A stretch of 64,000 nucleotides of DNA, from contig JACSVZ010000004.1 in assembly GCA_014706295.1 (NCBI GenBank), forward strand, positions 90,486,547 to 90,550,546, read 5' to 3'. The stretch is from Lycocorax pyrrhopterus obiensis (Eukaryota; Chordata; Aves; Passeriformes; Paradisaeidae). Positions 24,101 through 36,100 of the stretch are shown here, piece by piece; position 1 is the first letter of the stretch, and the number at the start of each line of letters is the position of its first letter. The position numbers were made by a program, and so were the translations under genes. The notes beneath the pieces were generated by a model. It saw nothing but the letters and a program-made list of their open reading frames with translations, was not told where the DNA came from and searched no databases.

Positions 24101-27100
24101 AACTAGTTCCTTGTCTTTCTTCGCTTGTTGTGGCTTTTATGTTCACTATTAAACTGTCTTAACCCACAAGTTCTCACTCTTAGCCTTGTAATGCTCTCCC
24201 CAGTGCTGGTGGTGGGGGAGTGAGCGAGTAGCTGTGTGGGGCTTGGCTGCTGGCTGGGGTTACACCATGACAGTAACTCAACATCATTTGCATACTCCCA
24301 TCTACCACTACCTAGATTGCACTGTTGGGTGGGGTTTTTTGCTGGTTTTAAGTTGACTCTTCTCTGTGGTCCTCAGGTTTTTTTTCTTGCCCCAACCATT
24401 AAAAACTGCTCAAGATGCAATGACCATACTGTCATCTGAACTGAATATTATACCATACATTTTTGATATATATCTGATTTCTTGCATCTAGCTCTCAGCT
24501 CCCAGTACAAAAATTTGCTACACCATTCATCTTCTTTCTCAGAAATTACTAGATAACGTAACAAAGAGAAACACTGTAAATAGCATATACCTTGAGAAAT
24601 GAAAGATTTTGTCCGAATGAAGGAACGACCCTTCTTCACAGCTGCTTTTGTCTTTTCAAGTCCATCTTTGGTACCTTCTCTAGCAGCTCTCATAAGCTTT
24701 TGCATCTGTAACATAAAACATACAGTCTACATGTTCAGTGAATAACAGGAAAACATTTGAGCTTGCAAACTTTAGGCTATCAATATAGTCCAAAGTCAAA
24801 TGAATATATAATAAGTAGAGAGAACCATGAAAACTCAGAGCTGAGCTCCTGTATTTCAAAATAAAATAAAAACTGGAGACAAGGACTTAATTCATGGCAA
24901 TACCGTACACAAGTGTAAAGAGCAGAAATGCTTAAGAACCCTTCTGCATCAAACATATAAATTTTAAATAGTCTCAAATATTATCTTATGCAACAAATAC
25001 CTACTACTCACAGGTCATTAATGGCCAGAGGTCTTGTCCATCTTTCAGTGTCCCAATAACTCTTCCAAAGTATTTCTGATCTAAAGATAATCCCCTAGAC
25101 TCAGTTATATATTAACTGTATTCTTAAACAAACACTGTTATGAAGGAAAAAGTTACAACTAATAACTTCATTTATTGAAGAAATGCATTGATTTAATTAA
25201 GAATTCCATAATCCTACAGTACACTACTACAGCCAAATGAAATTACATGGAACAAAAAAAAATAAAAACCACCAAAGACGTACTGTTTTGCTGGAAAATG
25301 CTTATTAAAAAACCCTGCTTTGTACTTCTTTCCCAAAATGTCACAACAAAAAATCCCCACTACTGTCAGAACACAAACAAAGCTGTCTTGCTGCAATCAG
25401 GCAATTTCTGGGTTTGAGACCGAAGCTTTTTGCAAAAACCCAGTCTTTTCATACTGGCTCCATTCAGAACGGAGAGCAGGGAGATTCCCAATTTGGTCCT
25501 GTGTGGCCGGAGGGCCAGGGCCAGGGCCAGGGCCAGGGCTAGGCTAGCCCCATGGAGCCAAGGTCTCAGAGAGGCACTAGGGTTGCACACCTGGTTCAAG
25601 CTCTGGGATAAGGGCACCAGTCAGCAGGAAAAGACAATGCCCTATCTCATTTTCCGAGACTGTTAACATTAAAAGTAAGCATGAGAAAAGGACCTTGACC
25701 AAGCGTTTTTAAGACTATGGCAATATTGTAGTCTTTAATTTAAGACTGTAAAATAAAAATTCAGCATATTTAGAATTCATTTCATACAAATGATTGTCTA
25801 CTTTTTCAAGCTGTTATTAAAAGACAACATTGTCTGTGTTGGAAAAGCAATTATTTAAATGTAGCTAGTTACAAAAATCAACTACACTACCTTCAGCTCA
25901 TGTTTTTGCTTTAGTTGCTGAAACTCTACTGCTCCCACAGTGTTTGACATCAAATCTTTCATCTTTTTTTCATAATGCTCCTTTAAACGCGTTAGGTCAT
26001 GAGAAAGCTACAGTGCATAAAAAGACACAATCTTTTCAAAAAGCTGTAGTGAAAACTTCATGCTAAAGCACTCACATAAATCATGCACATTGCCCCATCT
26101 ATCTACTGATACAAAGACAACTGAGGGAAAACTACCACTAAGGAAAAACTATCACTAAGGGAAAACTATCACTGAGGGAAGCTCCAGCCCGAGGAAGGGA
26201 CCATCGCTCCTGGGCACTGCTGAACTCAGCCAGGTGCTTTTCTGTAAAGACAGGGGCAAAGCCACTTAGACTAAGGTAACTATATTGTTATATATATCTT
26301 AATTATATTGTGCCTATCTCTCAAAATCCACATGGAAAAAATACATCAGCTTTAACCATATTCACTGGAGCACAAACCCTAGTCTGTATTTCAGACTATC
26401 CTTTAAAACAGTGAATCAGAAGAAAACTCAGAGACTGAAGAACCTGCAGAGACTGCTGGCACCTGAGAATATGGAAATTGACAGGGCAGTGAGTCAGGTA
26501 AGGAGACACTAACAGGATTCATGGTCTTGTAATTTTCATATGCATCATAGCCTCATTGTATGAACTTGGGTGTAACCATCTCGTACATGAATATATTCAT
26601 TTGCAAGGTAAGTAAACTATCACAGAGAAAGGAATGCTCTGGAATACTAATTACCATTTGTTAAGCATTTTGACAAAGATAGATAAAAGAGGTTAAAATG
26701 CTACCAGGAAAAAAAAAAAGGAAAATATTTGGTGTGCCCTATAATAGAAGTCCAGTGGAAAACCCCTCAGCTTGATATCAACAGAGTTATTTGGCAAGAG
26801 ATCAAAGCCTCAGGAAAGAGAAGGCCTACTGAGTTGAAAACGAAGTGACAGGCCCAGCACGTAGCTCCACTAGGCTGGGTCAGGATGCAATTACCTCTAA
26901 CATGATGATTCTGGCATCACAGCAGTATAATGAAGAATAGCATCTGGTTCACAGACTAGAAATATTTAACAGCACAAAAACCTTCCCTTCTTAAAATAAA
27001 TTAGTAAATAAATAGAATAATAAGACTCATAATGAAAAAGTGACTTTGAGGGAAGCCATACCAGCACTTAAAATTAAAAATCCCACCTCCAACATTGCCA

Positions 27101-30100
27101 TACTTTTCAACTAACACTAAAATTGTAAGTAGGGCAAGTCCCTCACAGGCTCTGAAAGGCTACAAAAGGCGATGTGCTGGGAATATACTGTAATATCCAT
27201 CACAAGACCTGAGAAGTGAGAGTTAGTTTAAGGAATGGATACAATGTATATAAAGAAGAGTAGTGCCTGCCCATGTTGAAGTGCCAGCGCAGGGAGGGCT
27301 GGGGTTGGTTTTCTGTGGATTTTTTTGTTTGTTTGTTTTCTTGTTTGTTGCAGGTTTTTTTTCAGCAGTCTTAAACTTTGTCTTTCCTCATTCTCTGCCA
27401 AAACCCTTCCCTAATTTCCCGATTTCTCCATCTCCCAGCAACCCATCCAGGTGCAGGAGCCTCTCTGACTTTTCCATCCACCAGCTTAAGTGTTCCTCAC
27501 CTCCTCATGCCCATCCTCACAAGGCAATCCCCAAAACCTTTTTTCACAGGCCTGAAAAAACCATCTGCAGGGCAGTACACAAGGGCACACACTTCTCCTG
27601 TGATCACTTCTCAGTCTCTTGCTCAGACACTCTGTGCCTGATCCTGGTGCAATCACATTCAACCACTGCCAACAGTTTTCCATGACAGACAAAAGAGAGG
27701 TCCCAAAAAATGGCTTTAAACCTTGCTTTGTGCACATACGTAAATAGATTCTTATGACTATGGCCAAAGCTGAAGCTAGGGATAACAAGACAAGATTAAA
27801 AAAAAAAAAAAAGAATAAGCCAGCAGCCATGTTAAGGCTTACACACTCAAACACAAAGTAATTTCCTAGCCTCTTCCAAGGTATTTAAAACAAACCAAAA
27901 AAAAATCAAACTCAGTTTCTTCAGTCTTGTTAAAAAAAAGCCCAAACAAACAGCTGCAACAGCTTAAGATCATTCTAGTCAGAACAAAACCAAGAAAAAC
28001 CAGAGGAAAAAGTACAGATTTGGGTGGGCTCAAGTCTTGCAGTTAATTGCTCACTCCCTGATTTCCAAAGGACAGGCAGCAAGGATGGAGGTGGGGAGAG
28101 AGCAGATAACACATAATGGAGGGAAACACAGACAGCAAGGCTTTTATTCTCATCAAGATAAGAAACCTGCAAAATGAAAATAAGGGTCCTATGAAATAAC
28201 ACCCTGTCTGCAACCCCTGCACATTCCAGCCACGGGGTGCTGAGGCAGTTGACAACACACAGCTGCCAAGTGGCTCCTGGGGTCCTGTCCCTAGTCAGCA
28301 CACACTGGGGAGCCTCTCACAAAGAGGGTACACGATGGCAGAAGGAGAGGAGCCAAGGCAACAAGAATGCAAGAGCCCGGGGCTTCTCTCCCTGTGCGAT
28401 GGGAGAGATGCAGTGAGGACAGGCGCCTGTGTCACCTGTGTCTTCCAGCCTCCCGCAGAACAGATGGAGCCAAAGGTACCACACCTGAGAAGTGTCACAG
28501 ACGGATCATTTTAATCATGCCACCTCTCTTCTCTCCTAATAGGTAGAATTCTCTTTGATTACAAAAATCATTTACTTTCAGAAGCTTTTTAAGCTCAGTC
28601 ACTTTCAAACAACCAAAATGATGCAGACCTAAGACAAAAAGCTAGGGAACACTGGTAAAGAGTTTTGTGACTTTTGAGCACCTAAAGATCCCAAACCTTC
28701 AATTCTTGTCAGGCTTGTCCCCATTTATTCTTCACATTATTTTCCACACTTATTTACCACTTACACTAATCCAGCAACTGCAAAAGAAGAGAAGGTGAGG
28801 AACTGCCCACAAGCAAAAATAATCTCATTTTTAATTTCATTTTTATCCAATTTGAGTTTTTTCTTTTTTGTAATAAGCTTCTGTTTAATATTTTCACCTC
28901 TTCTTTTCCCTGTTACATTTTGTTGTGTACTGTCACTTCCACACTGATTCACATCTCCTTTAAAAAGATGCTGTTGGCATTTGAAACTGAATTGAGGAAA
29001 AAAAGAAATACGGGTGAGAAAGGCAAGTGTTGGAAACCAGGATAACCTCAATGACTGAGCAGCACTGCAGGATACATACATGTCTCTTGTGGTTGCCTCG
29101 CAAAAAGGAGCTGGGAATTCCATTTTTACACTCAGAATCACTCTGTTCTTCATAGCTTTCAAACTCACTTGAACTCCACCCATATTCCAGTGAGCTGTTT
29201 CCACCATCATCACCATTTTCAACATCATCATAAATCATTTCCTCTGCAAGAATTAAACCAAAATAAATAAAGCTACACTGAAATTTGTGTTTGTTTGAAC
29301 ACCAAAAAACTTGTTCAGGATATGCTATAAAGAATTGTACAGACTTTTGTATGCACATTAAAAATTCTGAATTAAATACAATAGTCAAATAGCCAAAGTG
29401 GGTTGTCTTTGCTGAAACAGAGCAATAAAAAAGGACAGTGTTATGGGTACACACCACGATCCTTTTAAAAACATGCGCTACTCAAATGACACTGTTGTGT
29501 TGTCCAAATCCCACAACATGTTTTAGAACTTCAGAGGAAGTTGAACTGTAGCTATGAACACTCATCTGCACTCAGAAGCAACATCCTTCCACTTGTAAGC
29601 TTGCCATTTGTCCCTAGGGACATCAACTCAAATGATAAATGCTAAAACATTGCAAGAATCAAACGAAAATGTCACTACTTCAAGCAGAACAGATCAGACC
29701 AAAGTAGCAAGAAAGGTGTCACACAATGGTATTTTGTGACTCATCACCACCAGTCACCGGAAGTCTCCCACATCTGGCAGTTACCTTGGTCATAATTTGC
29801 TCTAAAAACTTGAAGTACTTCAAGTGTTGAACTTCTCAAGATCTAACCTTTTCAAATCTATATTGCAAAGGCTGACCAAAGTACCTCCTGTTAACAGGTC
29901 TTCCCACTGGCACAGATGTCAAGAACATAAAACTGACTCAAAACAAAACGGAAAGTTTAGAGCCAATTGCTTATCAGGAAACAGGAATGCACTCCACATG
30001 CAGCATCATTTGTCACTGCAAGTAAAAAAGTGTGGACATTTCTGCCAGGAATCACTATTGTCAGAGGTTAGGATGCAGCATTTAAAACTGTCTCCTATTA

Positions 30101-33100
30101 AATTCAGGAAACAGAAGCTGTGCTTTTAAGATTGAAGTTTCATTTAAACAGAGAAAAACTATGTACTCAAAAGAAAAGCTGACATGTTATACATCCACCT
30201 AAACCCTGGATTTTAATATTAACATTAATTAAATTCTTTATAATTAGCACAGCAGATTCTAGTCTAATCTGGAAGATTCAGATTTTAAAAAAAAAATTTA
30301 AATCCCCATGCATATCAAGACTGTCCTTAAAATATTGTTACTGAAGAAGACATCTTAGTGGTAATCTAGCACAATGAATAATTTAAAAGAACCATCATAG
30401 TAAGTCAAAATAAATCAAGACTTATGCAAGTCTAACTCCTGTGCTGTCAGTATTGGGGCAGGATTTATGCCATGACTGGGTAAATTTATCTTGTCCATGT
30501 CTTAATGTAGATAGTCTGATTGAAACTGTTTTTGGAATAGTTGTGTCTCCCTGACAAAATATACAAATAATAAACACCAAGATCATGAATGTACGAAGAT
30601 GAAACTTCCCTTACTACCTATCTCCTCATAATTTTTCAATGCCTTTGGGGACAAAATGAAAGTCAAAATTTTAATCAATGTCTTATGGGTTAAGCTAAAG
30701 ATTCTGACCAATATGCTCAGCAGAGCTTTGCTCCATATCCCATCTCCCACCCAGTTCAGCTGCCTGGGCCTGGTGTATGTGTTTCCTGACTGATCAGCAA
30801 CAGCGCAAAGATGTCCCTGCTCAGAGAAGCACAGTCCACTGAGGGAACTTCCAGTAATGTAAGCATTCAAGTCATGAATGTAACATAGTACTTTCCAACA
30901 ATAAATGAAAAAAAAATCAGTAATAATTTGTAAAACACCTTGCCTGAACATTACAAAGGACAAGAAATGAAACTATTACAGCTTTAAAGATTAATGTGGT
31001 TTCCACAAAAGAAAGCTTAAGTGTTTTCTTGATTCATTAACAATTTCAGTATCAAACACCTACACCCTCTGAGAACCGCGACAAGTAAGATGCTGAGTTC
31101 CCAATAAGCCAATCCACTCAAACACAAAATCAATCAGTAGCAACTGATCTTTAAGCAGACTTCACTATACCCAAAAACTACAAAACAAATCTGAGCAAGA
31201 ACTCAAAGAAATAAGCTTCTTGAGCCCTAACTCCATCATTCCCAGTAAAGGTAAAATCTTGACTCCAGCAAATACTTTGAGATCTATTCTGCCCCCTCCA
31301 AACATGGTCACAACCATGAGGAGTGGACTACTCCAAAGCTGAAATAAAACATATCTGTAGAGTCACAATCAGGATGGTAAACAGCCACCCTGGACCATCT
31401 CTTCCATCGACCAAGCATTAATATATTGAACGGGACTTTGAAGGAAGGAGCTTCTCTCTACAACCATGAAAAGGATACATTATCACACATCATCTATTTA
31501 AAATGCCCTTTTCCTAACTACCTTGCCTTGTTCAGGACACTACAGCTACAACACCCAACACTGTAATTCTCTAATATGCAGAATACTCAAGCATTTGGAA
31601 CAGTATCTATAAAACAAAGCAGAATTCAACTTCTGAGAAAAGCAGTATAGGAGACCTGCTGAGATAAAGTCTTTTAAGTGTTAGTTTAACTCTGAACTTT
31701 CTAAGACCTACAAATTATTTATACTTTTACGTATATTTACATATATTTTAGGTATTTAATGAACATATCTGTTCAATATACATGCATATAATTCCATTTT
31801 ACATTGCTTTCAACATTACAAAGACCTCAAACCTGGTTCAGAGTCTGAATCTTCTCTTGGCACATCATCGTAAATTACCTCATCCGGGTCTAAAACCAAG
31901 ACAGAAAAAAAAACAAATGAGAAACTTCCTAAAACTTGAATGGGACCAAGTGTTTAAGAGGCATTTGGGCAAAGCCCTTAACGTGCCTTTAGCTTTTGGT
32001 CAGCCCTGAAACAGTCAGGCAGTTGAAACACTGTAGGTCCTCTCCCTGAAATACTCTATTCTATTTTAAAGAATTTTGGTTATATTGGCATATATGAATA
32101 CAATGGAGATATGACTCACCCTCCACTAGCATTTTGCTTGCACATCTAATCTTTCCAACAGTGCAATAATGCATAAAGCAGTATATGGTATTTGTGAAAT
32201 TTCAGAGTTTTATCTGCATTGCTTTTGATGACCTTTGGTAGCCTGAGAACAAAAATCCACTTCAACAGTCAGTATTTCTCCCTCCTTTTTACAGAAGTAT
32301 GGAATGTTCTGTGCCTGTCGAAGGCTGCTCATTGCCTTACTAATGGCTGTAGGAAAGCTGCAATCGACTTTTTAAAAAGAACCAAAACTAAATAATGCAA
32401 TGATCATCATAGTACATTAAGAGGCAGAATGACGACGCAAATTCTTCAGTCACTTCACGAAATATGTAAGATGAACCTCCAGCCCAGTGGAGGACGTAAC
32501 CTGTCCTCAAACCACACAGTCTCTGTTCTGGTTTAAAATGCAGCTGCCAGCCAAGAATCAACAGCACACAGCAAGACAAAGTGGCAACTCCTTCCTTTCC
32601 ACCTTCTCCAAGTACTTATTTGCCAACTACTGCACAAGAAGAGCAATTTCAAATACAGTTGCAGATCAGACTCTGAACTGGAGCTTATTTCCACTGCACA
32701 TGCATTGATGGAGCCAAATGACTTCCAAAAAACAGTTACAAATGATTCCACAGACTCCAAAAGGTGGAAAAGTGAATGTCACCTTTATTCTAAAATACAA
32801 TTTTATTACACTGTTGAATGTTCTAACGGGTATGGCTTGGTTCTGGAACCTATCTGAAAACATACAGTAAAAGTGAACATGGACATACCTATAAAACCTG
32901 CTTATGCACATAGATACACACATACTGCTGATCACAACTTAAAACTGACCACCTCCTACAGTTGCACTTCAGTGCTCACTGATACTTACTTTCCATCCAT
33001 GCTGTATTTGCAGGATCAGCAACCCATTTGGCCAGGGCATCGTCCTCTCTCTTGGTCTGGTTATCTTCACTTGAAAAAAAGGCCATAAAATAAAAGAAGT

Positions 33101-36100
33101 AAAAGTTACACCACAATGTTTTTAAACATCCATGAAGACAAGACAATAAATATCTTTCTTTTCTTCTAGTTTCCACTTCAAGGCTGCTGATTACACAAAA
33201 ATGTAGTTGGGTGATGAATAATTATTCTATTTAACAGTCTGACAATTTTAGTCAGAAAATTTAAAACACTTTCTTTACAATCTTAAAAAATACTTTGCTT
33301 TTGAGTTCATCTATCAGAACACAGGAAATTCTCTCAGAAAAGAGTGAACTGAGAGCTTCTTTTTAATGGTAAATAGGACTAAAGACATTCTGGGTTACAT
33401 CAGGGGCCATCAGGCATAGCTGTCCTCCTCCTCCACCTGGTGCCGGTGAGGCTGAACCTCTAGCAGCACGTCCAGTTTTGGCTTCCCAACACCCCCCTGC
33501 TAGAGAGCTGTGGAGAAGTTGAAGCAACCTATAGAGAGATGTAGAGAAACTGAAGTCAGGGACTAAAGCACATGGTTGATAAGGAAGGAGATAAAAGACA
33601 TGGAGATTGTTTAGTTTGGTGAAAAGGATGTTATGGGGTGATCCAAGAGCAGCTACAACTATCCAAAAGAGAACTACAGAGGTGATGGAATCAGGGTTAT
33701 TTGTTTGTTTGGGTTTGTTTGGGGGGGTTTGGCACCCTCTTTTTTTTAAATGCCAGACAAAGGGGGAATGGTCAACAGACTGCCCACTGGAAGATTTGGG
33801 TTGGAATTTTGGGGAGTGTAGGGAAGGGAAGGGGGGAAGGAAGGTAGTACAGCAGGGAAGACTCCCTAGGGAAGCATCTCCATCCTTGGAGGGTTTCAAG
33901 GCTCAGCCAGCAAGGCCCTAGTTGATCTGATGGAGTATTGGCAGTAGTCATGCTGAAAGCAGCAGGCTAGACAAGATCTCCAGCAATCTGTTGCAGCTGA
34001 AACTGCCATCATTCTATAAAAATTCAACCCAGTGTCTTCCAAAATGTCATGCACAGTTACACACACAAGAACCCCAACCAATGCTGATTTTAGTACACAA
34101 CCAGAATTACAGGGCTAAGAAAGTGAAAAAAAACAAACCAACAAACATGGAAGCATTACACAAGGAGAATAAAATACTTATTAAATGCAAGCTTTCTTAG
34201 GAATTAAGGTTTAACAAATCATTAAAACTTGCTGAACTGGCAATCACCTATTTTGAGGGTCCTCCAAGTTTACAGAATTATAAATACATTCTTCAGTTGC
34301 TGACTGTGTACCTGCCAAGTAGAAAAAAAAGAAAAATGCTTGGAATAACATATCAGTTTGGTTCAAATGCCACATTTTAACATAAGAAACTGATTTTACT
34401 AGTTCATTGCCAAAGAATAATCTCCTTCTTTGCAATAGTTTTATTCTTACATGCGTCTAAAAAAATTTAGAAGTTACTTCACACCATGTATTTTTGAAAA
34501 TTAAGTAATTCAAAGACACAGCCATTTGTCAGAAGAGCTGTCAAGAGGAAATTACAATGTCTGATGCATTTAATTCTATCTCTCAAACACATATTCCTCT
34601 ACAGGTAATAAGGACGACACAAATATTTACTTTTACTTGACAGTATTCCTAATAGTGGTCAAAAGCAAAGGCTGGAATAAAGGCTGGAGTTAGAGAAGAA
34701 TTTCTGCCTAGATAAAGAAACATATACTCAAAATACAAAAAGGAAAAGGCAGGATATGGGGAGCTTTCTTTCCCTACTCTCTTGACATTAAGCTGTCAGC
34801 TTTGTAAACTCTGGGTACAAAATGGATCTCCTGTTTCTGTAATAATCCATAGTTACTTCCCTTTCTAGTTTCCTTTTCTGTCTTAAAATTGCACTGAAAG
34901 ACAAAGAGAATTCATCAAATCATCAAGGGAAAAATCCCACAGCAACTCTAAATCCACAAGAATTGGAAAATAAACAAACAGAAATGCATAGAGAAAAGGC
35001 AAAAAGAAGAGGAACTTTGCCAGGACCTAGAAAAACCAATAAAAGATATGAGAAAAAACCATTTGGCTTGAACACTGAATTCTGGATCTGAAAATTATTT
35101 CATTATGTTAAAAAAGGAATTAGCATTAATCATTCCCACACTCATCCAGGGTGAGTGCTATACAGGAAAGGTACCTGAGGTTAAACAAGGATTCCCCTTC
35201 AAATAAAGTAAGGTGTGTAAATACAGTACCTTCTTCATCTACAGAAACACTGCGTATGATGACAGGACTGGAGTATGCTGGCAGTATCAAAGGTAAGTTG
35301 GATGGCACAGCATATCCACAAGGGACAGGAACAGAATATCCACCAGACAAGCTTGGACTTGCACATTCATCTTGAGGACTTGGTTCCGGTGATGAGGATG
35401 GATCCTTGTCTTGGATTGGGGAAATATTTATGACTGAGTAGGGATTTACTTTGGCTGGAGTGCCTTCTGCAGCAGGTTCTGATGTTTGCAGCTTCTCACT
35501 GTTTTCTAAATTATCAGCTCCTTTAGTTGAAAAATTAAACAAAAATATAGTTTTATTTTTCATACCTGTTCAAGCTGCTCTAATAGCTCTTTGCAAGTAT
35601 GCTGAACACTGACCTGATCTTTACTATACAAGTTGCTTACAACCTATGACTCAAAATTCTTCTCCTCATGACCACCCCTAAAATACTTCTTGTGTTTGTG
35701 TCTGGGTTCACTGGAGGGACATTCCTCAAAGAGCAGACCTGAAAATGCTCTGTTAAGAAAGGGGGGAAGAAAATAACTTGACAAGTTTTCCTCTTTGAAA
35801 ATGTATTGTTTTCTGTTATGCAAAGTTCTCAGTATTTTTTAGACAAGCTGAAGTACAGCAGAATCACAGCCCCCTCTGAAGTGAACTGCAGAACTGCATC
35901 CCAAGGGATCAAATGATTTTGAGCTGTAAGCACAACTCCACAAAAGGGTGAGCAAGCAACAGATGTTCAGGGAAAGATGGTGTTTAAGTTCCAGGTTGTC
36001 AAACTGCACAGTACCTGAAGAGTTATCTATCTTTAATTGCCATAAGCACAGTGAGTCTGCTTACAAAAGGAAATTGGATCAAAGTAAGCAAAATCAGCTG

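Larger units (their letters stand above)
22181..24590 (-). other. ARHGEF10: ARHGEF10 intron between c9 and c10
   Basis: The main content is the complete solo LTR at 23691-24272. The remainder is AT-rich intron with no exon or RNA gene that I can see. Confidence 0.8.

Noticed and set aside
27263..27685. 140-codon plus-strand frame with a hydrophobic start
   Set aside because: The hydrophobic part is encoded by a G/T-rich low-complexity tract, and the rest is not recognisable.
28761..29231. 156-codon minus-strand frame
   Set aside because: It overlaps exon c7 in the wrong frame and runs on into intron sequence.
28960..29457. 165-codon minus-strand frame
   Set aside because: It contains the true exon c7 but runs through both splice sites into intron; only 29080-29243 is coding.
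33363..33899. 178-codon open frame on the minus strand
   Set aside because: It is the antisense of the CR1 copy at 33390-34025 and its low-complexity insertion, and has no recognisable protein homology.
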